From Trichobilharzia szidati (lineage: Eukaryota > Platyhelminthes > Trematoda > Strigeidida > Schistosomatidae): 64,000 nt of DNA. Both the position numbers and the translations under genes were made by a program. Shown one piece after another: positions 23,276 to 34,688 of the stretch (its first letter is position 1; every line of letters starts with the position of its first letter). Under the pieces are notes generated by a model. It made no database searches. It saw nothing but the letters and a program-made list of their open reading frames with translations, and had not been told where the DNA came from. The stretch lies in assembly GCA_944472155.2 (NCBI GenBank), contig OX235271.1, positions 24,188,977 through 24,252,976 of the forward strand. The letters run 5' to 3'.

Positions 23276-23888
23276 CAATTAACTTCTAATTACATGCCCA
23301 GATATCGCCAAAGCATCTGCACAAGAGGCCGATAGACACGTCAACCTGAGCCTGAGTACTTCGGTCCAATCAATCGACAATAAAATTTAAAATTGAATTA
23401 AATCTGTAGGAGTGACTTTATCTGTTGAAAAGATTCATTCAAAAATTCGAAATATCCAAGGAAAAGGCTACAACATCTACTGAAATGATACACTGTAGTC
23501 TACCAGGAATCATCCACTCCACACTGATGAAAACCTTAGTCTGCAGACAGACATCATTAGAGGAGTACGAATGCCATAGTTCCTGACACGTAAGTTGGGA
23601 GGACAAAATATGATACTGAGAAGTGCCATTAGTACTTTAAAAGCTAATACTTCTGCCTCCACTTCTTCTCCTCCTATTTCTACTACTACTACTGCTACTA
23701 CTACTACTACTACACATAAAGCACTACTTATCAAATCTCATCAGTAGTACACGTCGCACCAATGCATCAATTTGTATTCATTTTCCTAAATGATAACGTA
23801 TCCACTTCATCTACTATCTAACTATCTCCAGCCTACACGTATTTGGCAATTGTTCACCACTTTTGATTAAATATTTTAGAAATGATAA

Positions 23889-24097
23889 AGCGCGACCCCA
23901 GCCATTGTCGTTGGTGGGACATCCATCTACACACGTGACATCTAATTGGACCTCACTGGTCACGACTTCTCACTAGAACTCCAGGAAACTTCACCCAGTG
24001 GGTGGAATTCTAGTGAGAAGTCGTGACCAGTGAGGTCCAATTAGATGTCACGTGTGTAAATGGATGTCCCACCAACGACAATGGCTGGGGTCGCGCT
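23889..24097. repeat. Hairpin: 94-bp inverted repeat
   Basis: 23889-23982 and 24004-24097 are reverse complements with only one to three differences, around a 21-bp loop. Shared blocks include 'GTCGTTGGTGGGACATCCAT' and 'CTCACTGGTCACGACTTCTC'. The hairpin lies about 45 bp upstream of a SINE head. It has no coding content and its family is unknown. Confidence 0.9.
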
Positions 24098-24139
24098 AAA
24101 TCACGAATTTTTAGAAGTTAGAATTCATGAGCCATTGAA

Positions 24140-24305
24140 TCGGGTCCCAGTGGCTCAATGGTATACGAGCTTGCCTTGTAACCGGAAGGTCCTGGGTTCG
24201 AATCCCAGTGGGTGCGTACTGGCGATGATTCCCAAACTAGGATGAAACAGCAGCTGTCCAATACTCCCTGGTTTTCAATGGTTCTCTAACTGATATCAAT
24301 CTGTG
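24140..24305 (+). mobile_element. tRNA-headed SINE (family 2)
   Basis: The tRNA-like head has box A 'TGGCTCAATGG' and box B 'GGGTTCGAATCCC', ending 'GTGGGTGCG'. The body reads 'GATTCCCAAACTAGG', 'AACAGCTGTCCAATACTCC' and 'GGTTTTCAATGGTTCTC'. The acceptor halves do not pair properly and a tail follows, so I read it as a SINE and not a tRNA gene. Related copies are at 21365-21545 and 49511-49800. Confidence 0.75.
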
Positions 24306-24410
24306 ATCAACTCGTAAAAAACATAACTAACCCTTACAAACCAAATTATAGAAATGAGAAAACTTACAAAACTAGTAACCTTACATAGCAGAGTTTGTAA
24401 TCGTGTCAAC

Positions 24411-24794
24411 AAATTTCTGTAATTATTTTCTTTGCCAGTTATTTTGTTTTATTTCTTTTTGTTATTTATATCTTTGTACAACACGACATATAGTGTTTTC
24501 TTAATGAGAGGTGATCTAAATAATACGGCCAATTAGTTCCGAGTAACCTTCAGTTACTGTATGACGACTAATTAGTAGGATGGTGGCACCTAGAGTCGGT
24601 GTCTATGGTAGAATTTACCACAGTGTCTGAAAGTCACTCAAACCTAATCAGCCTCATTATTTATATCATATATCTAATTAAGAAAACACAATATGTCGTA
24701 TACTTTACACACTACACACATATTATGAAGGCATAATCAACAAAAACAAATAAAATGAAACAACTGGCAGGGAAAATAATTACAGGAATTTAAT
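24411..24794. repeat. Foldback element with ~155-180 bp imperfect inverted arms
   Basis: The arm from 24411 ('TTCTGTAATTATTTTCTTTG') is the imperfect reverse complement of the arm ending at about 24794 ('AAAATAATTACAGGAATTT'). The centre near 24580-24610 includes 'GGATGGTGGCACCTAGAG'. No ORF is present. A second copy starts at 63770 and is cut by the window end. In both cases a CR1 3' end abuts the element directly. It could be a MITE-like foldback element; no transposase is visible. Confidence 0.7.
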
Positions 24795-27700
24795 AATAAT
24801 AATAATTTACTTTATTCCAAAAACAGCACTTGTGATACAGAATGGAATTTTCAGCATTAATCACAATATTGCATCTAATTTCCTCAAATTATAAATAAAA
24901 TTAATCACATAGAAAATTTTTCTACATTTACTATAGGGTTGATATAAAAAAAATAAAAAACATGCAGCATATAAAATGGAAATAATTTTAATGATAGCAG
25001 CTAAGGTAATGATAATAATAATAATACAAGTGAAAATTGCCGTCGGCTTGTTTCACACAGTATTGTCGATGCGGTATACAAATCCTTGCATGATTAAAAA
25101 TATTGAATATGATGTTCTCTTTACATGATATGGTGAGGGGAAAAACAAAAATTACAGCAGTCATAGAGATAAGTTGGTGTTTGCAATTATGAAATTAAAA
25201 CAAAGAAGCAACAGGACCATAAATGTAATAGAAATAATAAAAGTAAAACTTATAGGTATATAAGGATGGATGGAGGAGATTGTTTATTTACTAGATGAAA
25301 AAAGTTTAGTCAATTCTTGCCTGACGCTATTTTCATCACATAAAATACGTGCCAAGTATGGTATCATAGAATTTTTATACTTAGATGTGCGAGCATACAG
25401 TTTTCTGAAGGTATTTCTTGTTCTACCTGAGGAGATGCAAGGTGAAAGCTGAGGGTGAAGTGGATGCTCCAAGTCAGACAAAATCCCTTTAGCAAATTTA
25501 CTGCACGAAGTCAAATGCTTATCGACAACGACGTTAACTATGTAGTCCACTAGGACACCCCTCATCCTACTGACAGTCCTCAGCATTCTACGAATTGTGA
25601 CAAAGTCCTTTTTAAGCAAACCAGGAAGGAATAAGGGTGAACAATAAAGAAGAATAGGTAGGATGCAAGAGTTTATGAACTGTAAGAGGAGGGGTTGGTT
25701 ATACCCGAGTGCCCTAACTTCTTAATGTAAAATGTCAGGCGGAATATCTTACTGGAGATCTCTGAGACATAAGAAGACCAGGAGAGATCAGAAGAGAGAA
25801 TAAGTCCAAGATACTTAATTTCTGATTCATTTCCTATATCACTGTCATCAATCTTACAACTGTCATGAGAATCGACGGTTTCTTTTAACTGTCGTTTACA
25901 CCTTAAGCTGAAATTAACAGTTTGACATTTAGAAGGATTCAGTTTAAGACCGTTAGACTCAGACCATTTACTGACTTCCGACAGAAAGCTATTTATTTTG
26001 GCACAATCTAGCTGGGAGTTAACAGCCATTGAAACAGTTAAATCGTCAGCGTACTTCACAAAATTTATTTCATCAGACTGAGGCAAGTCATGTAAGAAGA
26101 AAGAAAAAAGAAAAGGAGAAAGGACAGCGCCTTGAGGGACACCAGCTTCAGTAGGTAGGTGATGAAGTGGAAGACTTCCCTTTATACACGGTGTACTGCT
26201 TTCTTTCTGAGGAATAAGAGTGTAACCAGTTAACAGCCCAACATTCTGTTTGACTTGCAGCAAGTTTATTTAATAAGATGTCCCTAGGGACCGAGTCAAA
26301 AGCAGATGTATAGTCTAGGAAGGCACGACGAACAAATTTAGCCCCTTTGTCTAGACTGGAAGCAATGTTATGATATAAGACGGCGGCTGCATCTAAAGTG
26401 CTTCTACTGTGCTTATAGGCAAACTGTTTTGGGTCAATAAAGGATTTAAGAGAGGGTGCAAGACTAAGTAAAAGTAGTTTCTCCATAGTTTTCAAAAAAG
26501 GAGAGGTAATAGCAATGGGTCTAAATTTGACACATGCTGCAGCAGACGATTTAGGTATGGGTACAACTTTAATGTCTTTCTAAACAGCAGGCACAATATT
26601 ACTGGAAAAAGATTTGTTAAACAGATCAGTGAGAGGGTAACACAGAATATCAGAACATTTTTAGAAAATAATACTAGGTACATGATCTGGACCTAAGCTG
26701 TGGGAAGGGTTCTGAGACTTGAGGCACTTTTGAACATCAGTTGTGTTTAAACCTGGAAAGGGGCTATTATTAACACTAGTGATACTGGGAAGCATGGAAT
26801 TTGAGGGGGAATAAATAAAAGATTTATTAAGAGTACATACATCAGAAGAATACGGAATATTGTTAATCTGTTTACCACCAGTGATTTCCTTAAATAGTTT
26901 CCATATATATTCGAAGCATTTTTGCAGGATATGAATTTCTGGCTATATATAACATTCAATCTCTGCATTTCAGACTCGATAAGGAAGTTAGTTCTTTTTA
27001 CACCACATTTATCTTTCATTTTATATAGCTTTTCCTTCTCTCTACGAAGCTTTTTAAGTTGAGGGGAGGAGAAACGGTCGAATTTGACGAATAATGTTTC
27101 TTTTGGGCAGCAGATTTCAAAACAGAATTTCAGATAAGACGTAATATTAGAGATAGTCTCATCAGGTGAAACATCATTAAACAGATCCCATCTTGTGTCA
27201 CTGAGCATGTTTCTAAGATGTTGTACATTCTCATTTGAGTAACATCTGTGAACAACTTTCTTGGACAAGTTGGAGAAGGCTTTTTTGTGTAACTTTCCGT
27301 AAACTTTGGGTAGAACTCGTACAATACAGTGATCAGAGTTTGAGATCTGAGCTCTTTCACGAGCTTCGTATATTCCAGAATCATTTATGAATACTAAATC
27401 AAGCGAAGTATCTTGTCGAGTTGGGAAGTTAACCACATTTTCATGACCCAGCAATGTAATAAAACTGTAGTCACTGGCGTTGAAGTCACCAGTTACTACA
27501 GACAAGGAGTTACCAAACGAAGCAGCAGCAAAAACAGTGAATTCGTCAGCAAAGATCGATAGTTCTGAGGGACTGCAAGAAGGTGTGACATAGATATTTG
27601 TGACAAAAATGCAGTTATACTTAGATAAGTGTTTAGGTCGGCATTTAACAGTTATACAATCAATATTGTCATTTGAGAATTTGAATCAGACGTTGTTGGC

Positions 27701-28195
27701 AGTAGACCACTGAGAATTATTAAAAGTGGCAACACCTCCACCTCTCTTCTTCTTTGAGCTGCATCGGTCTTGTCTGTATATCGTAAAATCAGGTAAAGAG
27801 ATTAAATTATCCTCATATGAATCGTGCAGCCAAGTTTCTTGAAGAGTAATTACAGCAGTGTTACAATATACATTTGAGTATAACAGAGAATGCAAATAAT
27901 TAATCTTGTTTGGTAGAGATCTGCAATTTGTGCTCATAATCACAGGAACAGTCATCAAATGCATTGGAGTACGCTTTAAAGCTCGTTGCCATCCACCATG
28001 AGGCTTTTTCTTAAGTTTGTTAGAAACGAGTAAATTAGCCGGTTGGAAACTTTTTAAACAACCGCGAGAGTAAACAATGCGATTAGTACACATAATTGAA
28101 TGATTAAAATAAAATAAATACGAGGAAATAGATGCAATATATAGGATGGAAATTTTGGTAGCCCAAGGTTTAAGCAGGCCGCCAAGCAACATGTT
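24795..28195 (-). mobile_element. CR1-like LINE copy 2, nearly full length, degenerate
   Basis: Minus-strand pieces, 5' to 3': 'GGWQRALKRTPMHLM' and 'TLQETWLHDSYEDNL' (27686-28192); 'SVVTGDFNASDYSF' to 'SNSDHCIVRVLPK' and onward (26747-27505); 'AFLDYTSAFDSVP' (26148-26495); 'EAGVPQGAVLSPFLF' and 'FVKYADDLTVSM' (25673-26263); and a C-terminal piece (25284-25619). Shifts or stops separate these pieces, so the copy is dead. Its 3' end has 'TGGAATAAAGTAAATT' followed by an ATT repeat at 24795-24810. Its 5' end lies within a few bases of the 3' end of CR1 copy 3. Confidence 0.85.
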
Positions 28196-28200
28196 TTACT

Positions 28201-29668
28201 AGTAATAATTCGCTTTATTCCAAAACAGTACTAATGCTACAGTGTGGAATTTTCAGCTTTAGGTACATCATTGGATTTGATTTTATCGAAAAAAATGTTA
28301 AAAACAATCATAAAGATTATATTACAGGATGGTTAATGACAGTTTTTATTTGGCATTTATAGTGACAGTGAAGTTATATACCTATACATATGTATACAAA
28401 ACATTGTGAATAATAATAAGGCTAGTATCTAAGATTGTCAGTCAATTGAGAAAGTGTCACACAAAATACAAATAGGAGATAATAAAAAAGCTGGTTATTT
28501 AGCTAACAACAGACTAATTCATAAGTTTCACGCTTTACATTATCTCTATCTCACAGAACACGCGGCTGACCAAATATGGTATCTTTGTATTCCAATACCT
28601 CGTATTAAGAGCATATAATCTTATGTACTGACTCCTGCTTCTACCAGATAAGATACAAGTGTGGGGAGAATTGGGAATAGAAGGAGTGTTGAAGGTTAGA
28701 CACTATGGATTTAGACCACTTCTCACAAGAGTTCAGATGTCTGTCAACCAATGTAGTGACAAGCTGACTTCGTTGCACACCACTCGCCCTCATGAAAACC
28801 GTTAATACTCTTCTCAAAATGAAATAGTCCATTTACAGTAGCCCAAGAAAGATTAAGGGGGACCAATAAAGTACAATAGGTAAGATACAAGAGTTAACAA
28901 ATTGTAAAAGTAGAAGTTGAGTCATTTCAGATTGTTTTAGCTTCCCAATATAGTAGCTTCGACGGAACATTTTCATGGAGATCGATAAAGCATGGGATGA
29001 CCAAGTAAGGCCGGAGGTTAGAACTTTACAAAGGTACTTTGTGTTAGACTTAGTGTCTACTGAAGTCGCCTCTATGCTACAAGCAACATGTGTGCTGACC
29101 AGCAGTTGTAGATCACTTTTATGTCTAAAGGAGAAGTCGACACTCCGGCATTCTGACGGATTTAACGTTAGATCATTTAGTTTAGACCACTGACTGATGT
29201 CCAACAAAAAGCAATTAAATTTGCAACAGTCTGATTGGGACTTGACAGGAGGCGAGACTGTCAGGTCATCGGCGTGTTTGAAGAAGTTGATTTCGTTAAA
29301 AAGAGGCAAGTTATGTTAGAAGAAAGAAAAAGAAAAGGAGACAGGACAGTACCCTGAGGAACACCGGCTTCGGTAAGCAAGGCAGAAGATTCACCTTTAT
29401 GTACAGTATACTGCATTCTATTTGAGTGATAAGAATGCAACCAGTCAACGGCACAGGACTCGGTTTGCGTAAAGGTAAGCTTATTTAACAAAAGGCATCT
29501 AGGTACTAATTCAAAAGCAGATGTGTAGTAGAGGAAGGTATAAAGTTCATATTTGGTCCGTTTGTCTAAGGAGGAAACAATGTTATCATGGAATACAGCG
29601 GCAGTATCTGAAGTACTTCTACCTTGCTTATAAGCAAACTGTTTGGGATCAATAAAACTTCTGCGTTC
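28201..29668 (-). mobile_element. CR1-like LINE copy 3, 3' half
   Basis: The minus strand reads 'FIDPKQFAYKQGRST', 'AFELVPRCLLLNKLTFTQT', 'EAGVPQGTVLSPFLF', 'FKHADDLTVS' (the catalytic YADD has become HADD) and 'LRRVLTVFMRASGVQ'. The frame breaks several times. The 3' end at 28201 matches that of copy 4 ('AATTATTACTAGTAAAACA'), and the two share many defects, so they belong to one decayed subfamily or arose by duplication. The 5' boundary joins RTE sequence near 29668. Confidence 0.8.
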
Positions 29669-30290
29669 AGTTGAAATTTTGTCTTCTCTGTGAGCCTGCC
29701 CTGTCAACTTGTTGGGTTTCTCCTGTAAGTCATCCGGAATACCTACATCTCCTAGAGTCTTCTTGTCGGTTCAACGTATTCCCGTCTTCTCGCCTTCCAC
29801 GCAGTCCATCATTGGTGGTAGTAAGCAGTTTTATTTCACTCCTGTCTTCGATTCAAACGCCGCAGTGGTTTTTCCTTTGTGAATCACCGACATGTGGCAT
29901 TCTAATACAGCTGCTGAATGAAGTTAACAAGGGTTTGGCGCACTAAACTTTGCTGCGTTGAAGTAGTTCCCAAATGGCTTCGCAGTCAGCACTGTCGTAT
30001 GCCTCTTCAAAGTCGTTGAAACTGAGGTAGAGTTTTGACTGTCATTCTACCCTGCGTCTGATGATGACGCATAGAGTTACAATTGGGCCCGCACAAGATT
30101 TGCGTTCGAACGATCCAGATTTTTCCAGTTAGAGTTCTGCACTCAATGCAGCCTTTATTTTCTCCGGGATGATGCGATAGAATATTTCGCTTGGCGTGGA
30201 TAAGAGCATGATTCCTCAACAGTTTCAGCAAAATTTTATGTCGCCTTTCTTTGCAAGTTCGATAATGTATCACTTCTGTTTCTGCTTCTT
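29669..30290 (-). mobile_element. RTE-like LINE remnant
   Basis: The minus strand reads 'NHALIHAKRNILSHHPGENK', a shifted version of the RTE 'RIILERLK..LRPEQAGFR' region, then 'FIQQLY', 'NATCR' and 'FTKEKPLRRLNRR', and near 29720 'EYVEPTRRL'. It is heavily frameshifted. It meets CR1 copy 3 head-on in the same orientation near 29668. Confidence 0.6.
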
Positions 30291-30905
30291 CTTTGCATAG
30301 TTTGTAGGTACGCAGCTTTGGATAACTGTAGCGTTCCTATCTTTTAAAGTGAATCTTGCTGCCACAATCTTGAAGGAGACTCATTTCCACTGAATAAAAA
30401 CTCTGTATCTTGCTAATGACATCATGATAGCCACTCCCTCAGTCTTCTTGTATTTGTCATCTGGGTGATAGAGTAGAAAATTTGGTGCATGTGTATTTTA
30501 CCCTTACATTTAATTAACAAAGTTTGTCCGTACTCTTTCTATATACTGTTGAGTGTATAAATATTCCTAAATTTATCAGAGTGCAATGACTGATGTTGAA
30601 AGGAGCATCTGAATCATGGAACCAACGCAATACTCAATCGAACGACGTGGGAATCCCAACTTAAAACTAAGTCTTAACTTCATTTTAAGTGTGTACAAGG
30701 GCTTTATTCAACTATCACCCCAATAAATGCCCTAATTTCCTTATTATTTTAATGTCAAAATCTTTAGACATTTGTGCCCCCTTCCCCCCAGAAAAACCGT
30801 AGAAATACACTTTACGAAACTAGTGGAGAATGGATTTCTTGTTTCATTAAAAACGAAGAAGTTTTGATTTTTTTGAAATACACTCAAAATAGATATTCAG
30901 TTTCT
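30291..30905. other. Unassigned interval
   Basis: AT-rich, with no recognisable coding or repeat signature before the long hairpin begins. Confidence 0.35.
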
Positions 30906-32085
30906 TTCATTATAATAAAGGGTTTTGTATTTCCCAATGAATGAAAAACAAAACGATATCGTTTTTACTGACGTTTCGCTATTTATTGCTGCCAATAGCT
31001 TTATCAAAATATTATTAAACCGGAATTTACAAAATCTCAGCATATATATAACAAAGAGTTAAGGGGTGAGAAAATAGACTTAGGTCAAGTAAAAAGGACA
31101 TATTGAAAGTCAAAATAACAATTAAGATCACTAAACCAAATAACAAAGGTAATAGTACATCTGTTATGATATCAAATTAAAGTGTACTAACTTGATCATC
31201 GTTCGTTAGTCTGGGGTCATTTTTCGTTGTCAAGTTGGTCATTTGATAAAGATAACAAAATCAAGTGTAGATTGTTGGATTTGATCAGTGTTTAAAATTA
31301 TAAAGGCAGTGTGTGTTTACATAGTGAACTTGCATATCACATTCGTGTTGATTTTGTCACTTGATGGGGGAGGGAGGTGTTGTAACCAGGTCAGATTTTG
31401 TTTTAGTCCATCGTCTTTAGGGATTTGGTTTTTTATATGAACAAGGTTGCTTTGAAGTGTGTCTGATGTTTTAAAGAAAACTCTAATATCAATATTGAAA
31501 TAATCCAGAAATCATAAAGAATGTCTAATATCAGAAACACTTAATATCAAGTGGAATCCAAATTGCCTGAATGGGAATGATGGACTAAAACAAAATCTGA
31601 CCTGGTTACAACACCTCCCTCCCCCATCAAGTGACAAAATCAACACGAATGTGATATGCAAGTTCACTATGTAAACACACACTGCCTTTATAATTTTAAA
31701 CACTGATCAAATCCAACAATCTACACTTGATTTTGTTATCTTTATCAAATGACCAACTTGACAACGAAAAATGACCCCAGACTAACGAACGATGATCAAG
31801 TTAGTACACTTTAATTTGATATCATAACAGATGTACTATTACCTTTGTTATTTGGTTTAGTGATCTTAATTGTTATTTTGACTTTCAATATGTCCTTTTT
31901 ACTTGACCTAAGTCTATTTTCTCACCCCTTAACTCTTTGTTATATATATGCTGAGATTTTGTAAATTCCGGTTTAATAATATTTTGATAAAGCTATTGGC
32001 AGCAATAAATAGCGAAACGTCAGTAAAAACGATATCGTTTTGTTTTTCATTCATTGGGAAATACAAAACCCTTTATTATAATGAA
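30906..32085. repeat. Long hairpin: two 507-bp, essentially perfect inverted arms
   Basis: 30906-31412 and 31579-32085 are reverse complements of exactly equal length, with no difference found in the stretches compared. The loop is 166 bp. The outer ends read 'TTCATTATAATAAAGGG' and the arms contain 'GAATGAAAAACAAAACGA' and 'GACGTTTCGCTATTTATTGC'. A diverged single copy of the arm lies at 46313-48160, split by an RTE. There is no credible ORF. Transcripts would fold into a long duplex. Confidence 0.93.
31980..32035 (+). ncRNA. Hammerhead-like motif in the repeat arm (candidate)
   Basis: TTGATAA (31984-31990), then the stem GCTATT/AATAGC, then GAAACGTC (32014-32021). This resembles the order CTGATGA / stem II / GAAA / UH of minimal hammerheads with almost no stem III, as reported for PLE-associated ribozymes. 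Two core positions deviate (C3 to U, G8 to A) and stem I is weak. An identical motif lies on the minus strand of the left arm (about 30956-31010). This is probably a decayed ribozyme or a coincidence. Confidence 0.35.
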
Positions 32086-32980
32086 TATCATGTACCCAAT
32101 ACCCAAATGTTTTCAAACTGTTCAAAGTGAACTCGGTTTGCACATATATAATTCAGTTTCTTTTCCTAATGTTTTGACCTGATTACATCATTTCATTGGC
32201 TAAATAAATAAATATTAAGATGATATTCTTGTGAGGACTTAGCTGACCTTACTGTGTACTTTTATCAGATATTGGATAGATGAAAAACTAAGCGCCAGTG
32301 AACACTTATTTCTAATTTGGTTTCTTGACGTTATTAGTGGTGAAAACTTCCGACTCTACGTCACATTTAAGTTTAAAAACGAGAATGCTAGATACTGTTC
32401 ACTTACTCAATCAGCTGACTGACATTGTTCAGCCGTAAGAGTTAGACTTGGCTTAACTTAGACCTAAATTAACCACTCTTACAAAAACTTCTTCACCGCT
32501 TTATGACCTTAGTTGTACTCTGCCTCATTTGCAAATACTAACGAACTGAATCAAGGTAAAAAGACTTGAGATGACAAGTGCGACTGGAACAGAGTTATAT
32601 TTACACAAAAGCGATATGAGATTTGATAAAAAATAAGAGGTTATACACTTATCTGCAGTCTTGACGGTGGTAGGCTCGGAGAGTGTGCTGGATGAAAGCA
32701 CAACGAGAGAGCGAACCAAAACCGTACAGGAGATTCATGAATCGAAAGAGGAAGTATTGCTAAAGGTCAGGTGAGTCCGTTCAAACAAAAGTTCGAAGGT
32801 TCAATGTACACTACAAAGCTACACATTTCGATCGCTGAGAGGAGCTTGTTGGTCATTTGTTTTCAGTATTTCTTTAGTTAATAGCAGCTAGTACAGAAAT
32901 TCACCCAAAAAGCACCTGATACTCTGAAAAGATCATAAATAAACATGACAATCCACTTCTCTTGTTGAAAACTTTCAACT
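32086..32980. other. Unassigned interval
   Basis: No recognisable gene or repeat; PLE coding similarity starts at about 32985. Confidence 0.35.
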
Positions 32981-32984
32981 TATT

Positions 32985-34688
32985 CATATCATCAGTCACT
33001 TTGACATCTATAAAAGATACGTAGACGATAAGAACGCAATTCTTGACGATGTACTGTTTGCATTTAACAACTTCCATCCCTCTCTGCACTTCACTATGGA
33101 AACGGAATCTGAACTGGGTATTCCGTTTCTTGATGTGTGCCTTAGTAGGCGTAATGACGGATCTCTCGAAACATCTGCTTCTATAATTCTCAAAAACAGT
33201 GGGTGTGATATACCCCTACTACTTCTTAAATTCTTCTCAATATCTATGGACACTGGCACTTACCCTCATGAGTGGAAAACTAGCTTCATAATTCCACACT
33301 ATAAATCCAGTGATAAGGCAAACGTCCGCAATTACAGACCTATAAATATAACCCCAGTTGTCTCGCGAGTCATGGAGAAAGTTGTCAAAGATCAACTGTC
33401 AGACTATCTACTTAAGGAAGATCTTGTTACAAGGTCTCAACATGGATTTCTCAAAAATAGGTCTTGCGTTACTTGCCACTTCGACTTTTTCAACTGCATC
33501 ACTAGTAGTCGCGAAGCACGTAAGCTAGTTGTTGTTCTCTACTTCGATATATCTAGGGCATTTGACATGGTATCTCACAGTATTCTCTTTGAGAAGCTGT
33601 ATTCATGTGGGATTCGCAATCCATTACTGAGCTGGTTAAAATCGTTTCTAAGCAATAGGGTACAAATAACCAAGGTTGGATCTGTATTGTCTCATCCTAT
33701 GCAGATCACAAGTGGGGTTGTGCAAGGTAGTGTCCTAGGTCCACTCTTATTTACAGTATACATTAACAGCATTTGCAACTGCTTCACCTCAGGTAAATCA
33801 TTCCTATATGCTGACGACCTCAAAGTCGTTTACTCCTGCTACGCTCATGAACTAAGCGATATGGTAACTAAAATACATCTTGAACTAAGTGGTCTCGCAA
33901 CATGGTGTACTGAATCCTGTCTAAAGTTCAACATTGATAAATGCGGCTGGATTTGTATCGGCAACAGTAACCTTGACCTGAATCTTGAAATAAATGGGCG
34001 TAAACTAGCCAAGCTCAACTCAGTCGTAGATCTCGGTATCAGATACTCTAGTAACTTAACGTTCTCTGAACAAACTGATTATGCCAGACGTAAAACACGA
34101 AGGCTCCTAGGATGCATAACTCGCAATTTCTTTTGTTGTGAAACTAGGGTTTTATTATATAAAGTATGTGTCCGACCTATTTTAGAATACTACCCGTTTA
34201 TTCTTAGCGGACTCAGGCAAAATGACAAGCTTAAGTTAGAAGGAGTGCAACGGCAATTCACCTTAAGAATTCTTGGTTTAGAAAGTGGTCTCCAATACTA
34301 TGAACGTTGCGACAGACTAAGATTAGAACCACTCTGGAAAAGACGTCTTAAGCTAAACCTGATTTTTTACTACAAGCTAACTAATCTGCTCGTGCACTCC
34401 TCCGAGCCAATAATTAAACTTACCACTGTCATCAGTTACAATCTTAGAAATCACCACAACCTAGCTGCTATAGAGCATTGTCAGACTTACATGCGGTATA
34501 ATTTCTTCTTAAATAAGTTTTCAGTCATTTGGAATAGGCTACCAGCTGATGTGCGCGATGCAAACACACTCGCAGTGTTCATCTCCTCAGTCACCAAACT
34601 GCTCAAAGATGACAGTGCACTTCTGCGTCTGAATCCTACACCCACTTTTTCGTCCAACATAGATATTTTAAGTTCATTAAACGTGTAG
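32985..34688 (+). mobile_element. PLE RT fragment fused in frame to a CR1-like LINE RT
   Basis: From about 33000 the plus strand reads 'IYKRYVDDKNAILDDVLFAF' and 'METESELGIPFLDVCLSRRN', a PLE palm region. At about 33175 it switches without a frame break to a LINE RT: 'WKTSFIIPHYKSSDKANVRN', 'YFDISRAFDMVSHSILFEKL', 'SGVVQGSVLGPLLFTVYINS', 'FLYADDLKVV', then a C-terminal 'FSVIWNRLPADV'. The open frame 33096-34688 encodes 530 residues. The LINE part is 5'-truncated (no endonuclease). It differs from the CR1 copies elsewhere here and resembles CR1/Jockey-type flukes elements (SR3/Perere-like; subfamily not certain). The fused reading frame is probably accidental. Confidence 0.85.

Larger units (their letters stand above)
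23071..23401 (+). mobile_element. Hammerhead-bearing SINE (Sm-alpha-like), 331 bp, foldback form
   Basis: Flanked by an 8-bp duplication AATCTGTA (23063-23070, 23401-23408). The paralogous locus at 59846 has a single AATCTGTA and no insert. The insert has an inverted hammerhead unit (to about 23165), a unique middle ('GTGATGCTGTTCTCACC' region), then a plus-strand hammerhead unit and a 3' body ending in the A-rich 'AATAAAATTTAAAATTG'. This body matches that of the 12592-12808 element. Confidence 0.85.
22990..23720 (+). repeat. Interspersed repeat X, interrupted by a hammerhead SINE
   Basis: The flanks 22995-23070 and 23409-23720 match 59772-60165 continuously, for example 'GACACACTGACAATT', 'ACGTCACCTGCTATCTCATT', 'AGTCTGCAGACAGACATCAT', 'GAGAAGTGCCATTAGTACTT'. 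Both copies end in a CTA/ACT trinucleotide microsatellite (23676-23712 here). The copy at 59772 lacks the SINE and serves as an empty site. No conserved protein is recognised. Confidence 0.8.

Noticed and set aside
24146..24216. Functional tRNA gene
   Set aside because: Box A and box B are present but the acceptor stem does not pair and the sequence runs on into a repeated SINE body.
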